This document shows positions 44,440-52,720 of a stretch of DNA of 63,438 bases, piece after piece. The position numbers and the translations under genes were made by a program. The DNA is taken from contig JAJZRP010000006.1 in NCBI GenBank assembly GCA_021802655.1, positions 1 to 63,438 of the forward strand, read 5' to 3'. This stretch comes from Pseudomonadota bacterium (GTDB lineage Bacteria > Pseudomonadota > Gammaproteobacteria > Burkholderiales > JABEVD01). The notes beneath the pieces were generated by a model. That model did not search any database. It was not told the DNA's origin and was given only the letters and a program-made list of their open reading frames with translations. Each line of letters opens with the position of its first letter. Positions within the stretch are counted from its first letter, which is position 1.

Positions 44440-44844
44440 TCAGGCATGCTGCTTGACGAGCAGTCCCTGCAGTTTATCCAGCGCCTGGGAAATCGCCAGG
44501 GCTTCCTTGCTCGGGATCTGGCGGATGACCTGATGGTTTTGGGTATCCATGACCTGAACCACGACTTTCCCGTTGGAATTTTCCAGCTTGAACTGGACAT
44601 CCTTGTTCGAATTCTGAACCACGTTGTTGATCTGGTCCACGGCATGCTGCACCTGCTTCACGCTGGGTTCCGTTCCCTGGCTCTGGGTCGAATTCTGAAC
44701 CGGAACTTGATTCTGGTTCGGAGCTTGATTCTGGCTCGGAACCTGATTCTGGTTCGGAACCTGATTCTGGCTCGGAGCCTGATCCTGCCCCTGTGGCGCG
44801 GGGTACTGCGCGATCGTCGTCATATTGATTGGTGATATCGACAT
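44440..44844 (-). CDS. flaG: FlaG-family protein with N-terminal hexapeptide repeats
   Basis: 134 residues. The C-terminal FlaG domain contains KDVQFKLENSNGKVVVQVMD and IRQIPSKEALAISQALDKLQ. The N-terminal third is a run of Asn-Gln-(Val/Ala)-Pro-x-Gln hexapeptides encoded by 18-bp tandem repeats. FlaG proteins are linked to control of filament length or stability in some bacteria; the exact role is unsettled. It sits between fliC and fliD as usual. Confidence 0.92.
   Translation of the reverse strand: MSISPINMTTIAQYPAPQGQDQAPSQNQVPNQNQVPSQNQAPNQNQVPVQNSTQSQGTEPSVKQVQHAVDQINNVVQNSNKDVQFKLENSNGKVVVQVMDTQNHQVIRQIPSKEALAISQALDKLQGLLVKQHA
44701..44790. repeat. five 18-bp tandem repeats in flaG
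   Basis: Units begin at 44701, 44719, 44737, 44755 and 44773. Each starts with CGGA and differs from its neighbours at one to four positions, mostly the last; ends alternate between TT and CT, hinting at a 36-bp higher-order unit. The length is a multiple of three, so gain or loss of units keeps the frame. Confidence 0.88.
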
Positions 44845-44866
44845 GATCCATCTCCTTAAGCGGATG

Positions 44867-44895
44867 AGCCTGACCAGTATAGCACTGGCCAGGCT
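44867..44895. terminator. strong hairpin between fliC and flaG
   Basis: Arms 44867-44878 (AGCCTGACCAGT) and 44884-44895 (ACTGGCCAGGCT) pair over 12 positions with one G-T type mismatch and a five-base loop. It lies 19 bases after the fliC stop on the minus strand. There is no T-run, so it may stabilise the fliC message or attenuate read-through into flaG rather than act as a classical terminator. Confidence 0.6.
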
Positions 44896-44913
44896 ACCGG
44901 TTGAAGTCCTACA

Positions 44914-46434
44914 TCACTTGAGCAGGGTCAGGACCATGTTCGGCAACTGGTTGGCTTGTGCCAGCATTGCCGTACCCGCTTGCTGCAGGATCTGACTACG
45001 CGTCAGGTTGGACGTTTCCTGGGCGTAATTGGTATCCTGAATCCGGCTTCTCGCTGCAGAGAGATTGTTCGAGGTGGTCTGCAGGTTGGTGATGGTATCC
45101 TGGAACCGGTTCTGCACCGAGCCGAGGTTTGCCGCGACGGTGTTGAGGGTCTGCAGCGCCATGTCGATGGTGTTGATGGCGTTGTTCGCACCTGTCGGAG
45201 TGCCGTTGGTCACTGTGGTGACATCGATGCTGGAAACCGCATTCAGCGTGCTTCCGAGATTGGTATTGGCAGCAGAAGTCGTATCGAGCACGCTCCCTCC
45301 CGCACCTGATCCGGCAACGCTGGAATTGATCGTGTAGGCCGAAGAGGATTCGAAGGAAATCTGTCCGCCCACTGTCGCGCTTTGACCGCTTGCAACAGAG
45401 GCTGTCGTTGCGGCTGCGCCGGTGCCGAAGCTTTTCACCGTGGCGATGGTGCCCGCCGTGACCCCCGAGTCGCTCAGGTTGGTAATCTTGATGTCGTAGC
45501 CCTGGCTCTGCGTCATGAACAGGTTGCCGCTCTGGTCTGCATAGGCGCTGATGCCGGTGCTTGCCGTATCTGCGTTGATCGCATTGGCAATCGCAGAGAG
45601 GTCGGAAGTGCTGGTCACCGAGGCGTTGATCGTCACCGCAGTGCCGTTGGATCCGGTCAGGCCGAAAGAAACCGTGCCGCCGGAAGCAAGACCGGAAATT
45701 TCTGCCTGGGTGAGTGCGCTTGCAGTCACGCCGGTGCTGGCAGATTGATTGTTCACGCCGGCTGCGATCGCGTAGGCGGTTTCATTGGCAGATACCGAAA
45801 CGCTCTTGGTTCCGATCGAGCCCTGAATGGTCAGAGTCTGGGCGGTGACGCCATTGCCCGATGCAGTGCTGGTCGTGGAAAGCGTTGCTCCGGTCATTGC
45901 GCCGCCAGTGCTGTAGGCATTGTTGCCGATGGCGCTGCCCTGGGTGTTGGCGATGCCGAAATTGATGGTCTGCCCGGCGTTCGAACCAACCTGGAATTGT
46001 GCGTCCGACATGGTGCCGTCGAGAATGTTCTGCCCGTTGAACTGGGTGGTGAGCGCAGTGCGGGAGAGTTCCTGCTGAAGCTGGGCGATCTGGGCCTGGA
46101 TGGCCTGGCGGTCGGAAGCGGAATTGGTGCCGTTTGCTGCCTGGACTGCCAGGGTCCTCATGCTCTGCAGAAGGCCGATCTCTGCATTCAGTCCGCCCTG
46201 TGCGGTCTGTGCCATGGAAATGCCGTCGTTGGCGTTCTGTGCTGCCTGGTTGATGCCGTTGATCTGGGCGGTCATCTGCTGGGCAATCGCAAATCCGGCT
46301 GCGTTGTCCGCTGCAGTGTTGATCTGGAGCCCTGAGGAGAGACGCTCCAGGGAGGTGGCCAGCGAATTCTGCGAGCTTTGAAGATTCAGCTGCGCATTCA
46401 GCGACATGATGTTGGTATTGATGGTGGTTGGCAT
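44914..46434 (-). CDS. fliC: flagellin FliC
   Basis: 506 residues. The N-terminal INTNIMSLNAQLNLQSSQNS and LERLSSGLQINTAADNAAGF and the C-terminal NLSAARSRIQDTNYAQETSN with SQILQQAGTAMLAQANQLPN are the D0/D1 helices. The central 250 residues are Ser/Thr/Ala/Gly-rich and would form the exposed D2/D3 region, a possible target of the adjacent glycosyltransferases. It is the only flagellin gene in the window. A sigma-28 promoter lies 58 bases upstream, and AAGGAGAACGG precedes the start. Confidence 0.98.
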   Translation of the reverse strand: MPTTINTNIMSLNAQLNLQSSQNSLATSLERLSSGLQINTAADNAAGFAIAQQMTAQINGINQAAQNANDGISMAQTAQGGLNAEIGLLQSMRTLAVQAANGTNSASDRQAIQAQIAQLQQELSRTALTTQFNGQNILDGTMSDAQFQVGSNAGQTINFGIANTQGSAIGNNAYSTGGAMTGATLSTTSTASGNGVTAQTLTIQGSIGTKSVSVSANETAYAIAAGVNNQSASTGVTASALTQAEISGLASGGTVSFGLTGSNGTAVTINASVTSTSDLSAIANAINADTASTGISAYADQSGNLFMTQSQGYDIKITNLSDSGVTAGTIATVKSFGTGAAATTASVASGQSATVGGQISFESSSAYTINSSVAGSGAGGSVLDTTSAANTNLGSTLNAVSSIDVTTVTNGTPTGANNAINTIDMALQTLNTVAANLGSVQNRFQDTITNLQTTSNNLSAARSRIQDTNYAQETSNLTRSQILQQAGTAMLAQANQLPNMVLTLLK

Positions 46435-46491
46435 TTCCGTTCTCCTTATAACAGGGTCATTATTCAGCGAAGATGATCCGCTTTGATCCTG

Positions 46492-46518
46492 TTATCGGAT
46501 GCAAAATGGATAACTTTA
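46492..46518 (-). promoter_or_regulatory. sigma-28 (FliA) promoter of fliC
   Basis: On the minus strand TAAA (46518-46515), exactly 15 bases, then TCCGATAA (46499-46492): one mismatch to TAAA-N15-GCCGATAA. The -35 element lies immediately next to the stop of the upstream glycosyltransferase gene, which ends at 46529. Confidence 0.9.
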
Positions 46519-46528
46519 GGAAATTTTT

Positions 46529-49057
46529 TCAGGGCAGCCAGACTTTGGACCAGAGATCCAGATTGTCTTCCAGTATCCAGTGCTGCCTCACGTAATCCCG
46601 AAGTATATCTCCGCGTCGGCTGCATTCATCCGGGTCCGCAACATGCTCGCGGATTGCCTTGACCCATTCCTGGAAGCGGTTCTTCAGGCGGGTGACGGGA
46701 TAGCCCCCCTGATAGGGGGTGATGTCGGTGCAGATCACGGGGTAGCCCAGGATGCCGTATTCGAGGAGCTTCAAGTGGCTTTTGGCTTCGTTGAAGGCAT
46801 GGATTTCGAGCGGCGCGATTGCAAGATCCAGGTTCAGGCTTGCGAGCTTGACCGGATATTCGCCTATCGGGACGGGTTCGTGATATTCGACATAAGGACG
46901 CAGCTCATCGGGGCACATGCCGAAGAAAACCCATTCCACTTCACCCGCAAGCGCCTTCACGAGATCCACGGCGAAGGCGAGATCTCCGCCGTGGCTGGTG
47001 CTTCCCGCCCAACCCACCCTGGGGAGATTGCCTTTTCTTCGTTCGGGTTCCAGATGTCCCCATTTGGCGCGCTCGATGCAATTGGGAGCCACTCTGATAT
47101 CGTTGCAGAATCCCTTGTAGGCTGCCGCAAGCGGTTCGGTCGAGACCACCATGCGGTCCACAAGGGAAGCGATCTTTCTCAGTCTTTTGATCGTGTCCGG
47201 AGGAAAAAGGACCTTGTTTGCGTTTCTCGCGGAGAGGTTGGTGACCAGATCGTCGATCTCGAACACATAGAAGGCGTCGCTGTATTTGCGATTGAGTTCG
47301 GTCGCCTGGATGTGCGCTTCTTCGATTTGATACTGCAGCAGCACAGCATCGGGCTTGATTCGCTCCATCCCGACAGGTATATGGTGAACGAAGCATTCCA
47401 GCCCTTCGATTCTGCCCGCATTATTCAACGCCCTGAGGGGGGCTTTGACCCGGTATTCCCCGCTGCCGCCCTTGGAGTCGCCGATGACGGCGAGCATTCT
47501 GGGAATGGGGCGCCAGGGAAGCGGGTTCAAAAAGAGTTCGGCATGTTTTTCTTCTCCGAAGCAGTGCTCCACGGAAAGATTGCGATTGTAGGCGGGGTCG
47601 TTCGCAATTTGCGGCAGCCACTTTTTCCAGAGCAGGTTCCGCTCTTCCTCTAGCATCGAAGGTTCCGAATCGCCGCCGTTATAAAGCACGCTGGAAAAAG
47701 GCGTCCAGACGGTCAGGCAGCCTTCCTTCCTGATGGAAAGGCAAAGATCGATATCGAAGAAGGCATCCGGGCATTTTTCTTTTTCCGAAAGCCAGCCTTC
47801 CAGCAGGTTTTTCTTCACCAGCAGGCATTTTTTTGAAACTGCCGAGTAGTTCTGGTCGACCTGGAGTCTGCCGAAGTAGCCGGGATGATTCATGGGCTCG
47901 CCACGAAACGCAGGGGAGGAGCAGGCGACGATTCCTGCGCTATAAATTCTGCCCCGGGGATCCAGAAGGCGCGCCCCGACAATTCCCACTTCGGGGCGCA
48001 TGCCGTGTTCCATCATCATGTCCAGCCAGGTGGGCTGGATGATCACGGTATGGCTGTCGAGAAGAAGCAGGTAATCTCCATGCGAATTTCCCAATGCCTG
48101 TTCCAGTAATTCTTCCAGCCCTGAAGAAGGCGGCAATACCTTCAGCTTGGGAGAATCGAGACTCGCGAGGCTTCCCAGGTAAGCCCTGATTTCAGGGGAG
48201 GGACAGCCCATGTCGGAGAGCAGGATCTGGTAATTGGTATAGACTGTCTTCTCGACGATCGATTCGAGGCAGGCTTGAAGCTGGGGAAAGGGCTCCCTGA
48301 CCGGAATGACGATGGAGACCGGAGGCTTCGAATCGTGCAGGTAGCGAATCTTGAAAGTGCCGGGAATGAGTCCGGGTTCCACCCGAGCGCTTATTCTGCA
48401 TCTTGAAAGATGCGCTTCCAGAATGGACCTTGTTTTGCCCTCGGGATAATTTTCCGTTTTTGGGGAGCGATGATAGAGGATTTCCTGAACATGTCCGATA
48501 CAGGCTTCCCCTCCTGCTTCGTAGGCCCTGAATGCCAGATCGTAAGCGCCAGCCGTGTCGAATCCTTCGGATTCTTTGAACAGATCGGCCCGGACCAGGG
48601 CCAGATTTCCGATGTAGGGCGTGCTGCGCAAGAGATCGAGATTGAAATCGGGTTTGAAGTGGGGCTCGATGAATTCCCCCTCCGGATTGACGATGTCCTC
48701 GTCGCTGTAGACAAATCGCCACTCCGGGTGGCTGTGTATCGCCTCGGCAAGAAAAAGGAAGGCATGTTGAGGAACTTGATCCCCGGGATGGATCATGCCC
48801 ACCCAGTCCGCATTCGCTCGCTTCAGGGTCTGATTCAGCATGCCGAAGGGGCTGCCTTGCGAAGACAGGGCTGATATTCCCGGTATATATGCATCGGAAA
48901 TCACCGTCAACTCGAAGCGCAAGTTACGTTGATTCGATAATGAGTTTATGCTGCTGCATGCCGACTCTTCTTCACCGGGAAATACGACCATTCCTATGTG
49001 AATCCTGAGTTCCCTGGGCCATGAGGTAATCCGCTTTTGGTGGATCATGTCATGCAC
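46529..49057 (-). CDS. large three-domain glycosyltransferase
   Basis: 842 residues from a GTG at 49057, with TAGGAG seven bases upstream; an ATG three codons later is weaker. Three modules can be seen. The first is a GT2-like fold at about 20-215 (ADWVGMIHPGDQV, FVYSDEDIVNPEG). The second is a GT2 domain at about 245-470 (PPVSIVIPVREPFPQLQACL, LLLLDSHTVIIQPTW). The third is a GT4-like domain at about 520-840 (RVGWAGSTSHGGD, LNLDLAIAPLEIHAFNEAKS). No membrane segments are evident. It lies directly upstream of fliC in a glycan gene run, so flagellin or lipopolysaccharide O-antigen glycosylation is likely; the acceptor cannot be told from sequence. Confidence 0.88.
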   Translation of the reverse strand: MHDMIHQKRITSWPRELRIHIGMVVFPGEEESACSSINSLSNQRNLRFELTVISDAYIPGISALSSQGSPFGMLNQTLKRANADWVGMIHPGDQVPQHAFLFLAEAIHSHPEWRFVYSDEDIVNPEGEFIEPHFKPDFNLDLLRSTPYIGNLALVRADLFKESEGFDTAGAYDLAFRAYEAGGEACIGHVQEILYHRSPKTENYPEGKTRSILEAHLSRCRISARVEPGLIPGTFKIRYLHDSKPPVSIVIPVREPFPQLQACLESIVEKTVYTNYQILLSDMGCPSPEIRAYLGSLASLDSPKLKVLPPSSGLEELLEQALGNSHGDYLLLLDSHTVIIQPTWLDMMMEHGMRPEVGIVGARLLDPRGRIYSAGIVACSSPAFRGEPMNHPGYFGRLQVDQNYSAVSKKCLLVKKNLLEGWLSEKEKCPDAFFDIDLCLSIRKEGCLTVWTPFSSVLYNGGDSEPSMLEEERNLLWKKWLPQIANDPAYNRNLSVEHCFGEEKHAELFLNPLPWRPIPRMLAVIGDSKGGSGEYRVKAPLRALNNAGRIEGLECFVHHIPVGMERIKPDAVLLQYQIEEAHIQATELNRKYSDAFYVFEIDDLVTNLSARNANKVLFPPDTIKRLRKIASLVDRMVVSTEPLAAAYKGFCNDIRVAPNCIERAKWGHLEPERRKGNLPRVGWAGSTSHGGDLAFAVDLVKALAGEVEWVFFGMCPDELRPYVEYHEPVPIGEYPVKLASLNLDLAIAPLEIHAFNEAKSHLKLLEYGILGYPVICTDITPYQGGYPVTRLKNRFQEWVKAIREHVADPDECSRRGDILRDYVRQHWILEDNLDLWSKVWLP

Positions 49058-49077
49058 GAATTAACTCCTAGGAATGA

Positions 49078-50652
49078 TTAGCGGGGGGTTCTGGCGTTGA
49101 AATAGGGATCAGTTGCTACGGCGGAGCCCCATCGCTTGATGAAATTTGCCTGATCTGCCGGATCAGGTTCATGCCTTGCCAAGGTTGAGCCCTCAAAATG
49201 GAATAGCCTGGCGTAAGGGGTGTAAACGATTCGATATCCGGACGCCCTTAAGCGGAGGCAAAAATCGATGTCATTGTAATCGGTACCCATTGACACATCG
49301 TATCCTTTCAACTGCTTGAACAGGCTTTTTCTGGTTGCGAAAACTGCTCCGGTGACCGCGGAGTAATTGCGTGCAAGGTGGCTATAGCCGCAATAAGCAA
49401 CCTGGTTTGCAGGCAGATTGTGAAAAACATGGGTGGAAATTCCATTGATACCCAAGGCTACCCCCGCATGTTGTATTCGACCATTGGGGTAAAGCAGCAT
49501 TCCGCCCACTCCCCCCACACCCGGTTGACGTGAAAAGGATAGCATGGCCTCAATCCAGTCTGGCGTGATGACTTCCAAATCGTCATTGAGCAGGATGACA
49601 TCTTCCGTATTGACAAAATTCATTGCATGGTTGATTTTCTTGGGGTAATTAAATCGCCCATGGAAATGGTAAAACTCGACTTTTACTCCTGCCGCCTTAA
49701 ACCGTTTTTGAACGTCTTTGGGCATATTGCCGTTGTCCAGAACGACGATTCGGTAATTGGGGAACGTGGATTGCTTGATGATGCTGTTTACGGCATGCTC
49801 TACGAGAAGTATGTTGCCTCTGCCCTCGACATCGCGGCGACTGCTGTTGGTCAGCATAAGCAAGGTTACAGGGCTGGTTTTGTCGACTGACCAGTTTACC
49901 CTGAAACTTCCTGGGAAAAGACCGTCGGTCGCTTTCGCACCCTGGTCCTTGCTGGTCACGAAATCATTGATCGCCCTTGCCGCATTGATTAATGCATCTG
50001 GCTTGGCATTTACCTCGGCTGCGGCCGAGCCGGGAATTTTGCGCCAGTGATACAGGATTTGCGGAATGTGCACGACCTTCCGGGCCAGGTCGGTCGCCCT
50101 TAGCGCAAGATCATAATCCTGTGCGCCGGTATATTCGTCGCGCACCCCGCCCAATGTCAGAAAAAGCGACTTGCGTACGACCAGGAAGTGCAGAAGGTAC
50201 ATTACCGATTGCAGGTGCTCCGGAGACCATGCGGGCTTGAGATAGGGGTCGCTGAAATCACCGTTTGGTTCGATCTTGTCTTCGTCGGTATAGAGCACGT
50301 CTGCTTCCGGGTTACTGGCGATGGCATGCATAACGGCCTCGATTGCTGTGGGTTCCAGCGTATCGTCATGGTCGAGGAATCCGACGAAGGGGCCGGTGGC
50401 AAATTCTGCGGCCAGATTGGTGGTCTTGGCGATATGCAGGTTTCTCGGGGTTCGCGTGATCTTGATGCGGGAATCGACTCCCCTGAATTTTTCCAGAACT
50501 TCAGTGGTCGCGGCTGATGTCGAACAATCGTCGCAGATGCAGAGTTCCCAGTTCGGTATGGTTTGTTGCAGAACTGACTCGATGGCCTCTTCGAGGATTT
50601 CAGGGGGGGTATTGTAGACGGGCATCAGTATGCTAACCAGAGTGCTTTTCAT
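49078..50652 (-). CDS. two-domain family 2 glycosyltransferase
   Basis: 524 residues. The first GT2 domain begins SILMPVYNTPPEILEEAIES and has FLDHDDTLEPTAIEAV (DxD) and DVLYTDEDKI. A second half (about 255-520) has LLNDDLEVITPDWIEAML and YDVSMGTDYNDIDFCLRLR, another GT2 module. Such tandem GT2 proteins build repeating oligosaccharides. It is separated by 20 bases from the three-domain gene downstream and 70 from the gene upstream, so all are probably co-transcribed. Confidence 0.92.
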   Translation of the reverse strand: MKSTLVSILMPVYNTPPEILEEAIESVLQQTIPNWELCICDDCSTSAATTEVLEKFRGVDSRIKITRTPRNLHIAKTTNLAAEFATGPFVGFLDHDDTLEPTAIEAVMHAIASNPEADVLYTDEDKIEPNGDFSDPYLKPAWSPEHLQSVMYLLHFLVVRKSLFLTLGGVRDEYTGAQDYDLALRATDLARKVVHIPQILYHWRKIPGSAAAEVNAKPDALINAARAINDFVTSKDQGAKATDGLFPGSFRVNWSVDKTSPVTLLMLTNSSRRDVEGRGNILLVEHAVNSIIKQSTFPNYRIVVLDNGNMPKDVQKRFKAAGVKVEFYHFHGRFNYPKKINHAMNFVNTEDVILLNDDLEVITPDWIEAMLSFSRQPGVGGVGGMLLYPNGRIQHAGVALGINGISTHVFHNLPANQVAYCGYSHLARNYSAVTGAVFATRKSLFKQLKGYDVSMGTDYNDIDFCLRLRASGYRIVYTPYARLFHFEGSTLARHEPDPADQANFIKRWGSAVATDPYFNARTPR

Positions 50653-50722
50653 ATCTTGGATCTCTCGATGGATTAATGAGCTTTGATGTGGGTGACTGCC
50701 CCCGGCATCCTTACTCCCCGGT

Positions 50723-52672
50723 TCATTGCCCGCCAGTGGTGTCTTGCCATATTCGATCTATTTCTGTGCGCATGGCTGAAGACGTTTCTGCCAGGGAGAA
50801 TAGGGACCTGGCGTGGATTTTGCCCTTGCGGCCGATTTCGGCAGCTGCTTCCTGATCAAGAAAAACCTGCCGCATTCTCTGCCTAATCGAGGCGATGGAC
50901 GGGTCGGCCCAGATGAATGATGGAGGATAGGGCTGGTTGCCTTCTCCGACTTCGATGAGCTGGTAGTCTAATGGGAATGCCGTGTCCGGCGTTACAAAGT
51001 CTGCGACGCCTCCATATGGGGTGGCTATAACAGGTTTTGCCGCACTCATCGCTTCCAGGATGGTAAGCCCCAATCCTTCGGAGCGGTGCGGGGAAACATA
51101 GCAGTCGATATTCTCGAACAGGGTTTTCATCTCTTCGTCCGTCAACAGTTTGTCGAGGAAGATGACATCCTTTCTTTGTTTTGAAATCGAGAGCATTTCT
51201 TGGATTACCGGATTGCCTCGATTCGAGTAATTGATCTTTACGAGACAGCAGGCACCTTCCTCGGGTTGGAACTCATCGATATAGGCGCGTATGAAAGCCA
51301 TTGGGTTCTTGCGGCCGAGGACGCTGCCAAAATCGGCTGCATAGGCAAATATGAATTTGTCTTCAGGCAGGCCGATATCGCTCCGGGCGGCACTGGGCTC
51401 AGATTCGAGCCAGCTCAGGGACGGCCGAATCACTCTGACCGGGCGGGATGAGACGGCCGAAATTGATCTGGCAATAAAGGAGCTCGCACACCAGAATTCG
51501 TCGAACCTCTGGATCACGTTCTGCCATTCCGGGGGTAGGGCGGACAGTTCCCAGTAGGGTATGCAAATATTGTAGCATTCTGGCTTCACGAGATTTACGA
51601 GTGGCGGATTATCGGGTCCGATGCCTGAGAGCAGGTCGAGATTGAGGTGTACAATATTGATTGGCTGAAATTCCGCTGTCGGATACTCCACCGCAATTCG
51701 GGTTACGCGTTCGAAGCCGATATGCCAAGGGAAAACATTGAGAGGCAGGCCGGTATGTTGCAGGCTGGCGGCAAAGCCTCGCGAACTCAAACCAAGGCCA
51801 TTGATGAACTCTACCGGAGCGATCAGATTGACTCCGGGTTTGCTATTTTCGGCAGGTTTCCATTTTCTGGGACGGAAGTTCGCTTCATCGCCATCGCCAT
51901 AGGATTCGATATATTCTGGACTTAAATTCCCGGTTGATCCAGAGGCAAGATTGTCCGTGTCGCCAATCTTGAAGCCGGCCGCATGGATGGCCACAGGGAA
52001 GAATCGCTCGAGGGCATGGGCAATTGTCCCTTCGTATACGCCATTTTCTTCTTCAAAGTGGGCTTGGGTGATATTCAGGTTCAGGATCGGCAACATGGCT
52101 TCGGATCTGAACCAGAACATGGTTCCGCCGAAGAAGTGATAATGCAGCCTGTGGAGTTTCTGGATGCCCAGGGTGTCAGCCCAGGGAGTCAATATCTTTC
52201 TGTATGCCTGAAAGCCGGGCACTTTGGTGGACCGGATCGAAATCGCACGGCCAGCCGGGCCTATCATTCCAAGCTCCGGGTTTTGGTCGAATGCCGCAAG
52301 AATTTCCCGGACTCGTTCAGGGGAACCAAGCAATTCATCAAAAAGCTGGATTCGCCATTGCGTTCCGTCAATGATCTGCAAGGAGCGCTTCGTGTGGATT
52401 TTGCAGATATATTTATATAATGGTGCGATCGCAGGATATATTTCCATGAAAGGGGCGACATCCCTTCCCTTGTTTTCGAAGCGGATGATTCTTGCTTCGG
52501 GATAGCTTGCCCTGATGTTGTCGATGATGGCCTGGCCCTGTATCAGGTCGAAGGGTATGGTGACGTATAAGTCAAACTCCCCCTCCAGGTTGCGAAGATA
52601 GGAATTAACATTATCCCAAAGGTCAGTGTAGAAAAGATGCAGAATGACGGCGACGGGGGGCAGTGATTTCAT
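50723..52672 (-). CDS. RgpF-like plus GT4 glycosyltransferase
   Basis: 649 residues. The N-terminal about 290 residues resemble rhamnan-synthesis RgpF-type domains (AVILHLFYTDLWDNVNSYL, RFENKGRDVAPFMEIYPAIA, CKIHTKRS). The C-terminal GT4 domain has FIFAYAADFGSVLGRKNPMA and SPHRSEGLGLTILEAMSAAK with the usual EX7E pattern. The combination points to transfer of rhamnose-like deoxysugars, which fits the manC-gmd genes nearby; the sugar remains inferred. It starts 49 bases downstream of the TPR-sulfotransferase gene. Confidence 0.9.
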   Translation of the reverse strand: MKSLPPVAVILHLFYTDLWDNVNSYLRNLEGEFDLYVTIPFDLIQGQAIIDNIRASYPEARIIRFENKGRDVAPFMEIYPAIAPLYKYICKIHTKRSLQIIDGTQWRIQLFDELLGSPERVREILAAFDQNPELGMIGPAGRAISIRSTKVPGFQAYRKILTPWADTLGIQKLHRLHYHFFGGTMFWFRSEAMLPILNLNITQAHFEEENGVYEGTIAHALERFFPVAIHAAGFKIGDTDNLASGSTGNLSPEYIESYGDGDEANFRPRKWKPAENSKPGVNLIAPVEFINGLGLSSRGFAASLQHTGLPLNVFPWHIGFERVTRIAVEYPTAEFQPINIVHLNLDLLSGIGPDNPPLVNLVKPECYNICIPYWELSALPPEWQNVIQRFDEFWCASSFIARSISAVSSRPVRVIRPSLSWLESEPSAARSDIGLPEDKFIFAYAADFGSVLGRKNPMAFIRAYIDEFQPEEGACCLVKINYSNRGNPVIQEMLSISKQRKDVIFLDKLLTDEEMKTLFENIDCYVSPHRSEGLGLTILEAMSAAKPVIATPYGGVADFVTPDTAFPLDYQLIEVGEGNQPYPPSFIWADPSIASIRQRMRQVFLDQEAAAEIGRKGKIHARSLFSLAETSSAMRTEIDRIWQDTTGGQ

Positions 52673-52720
52673 CTGGTTGTCTTGAATAGAGTTTGACGGG
52701 ACAGGGTGGGGATGGTCATT

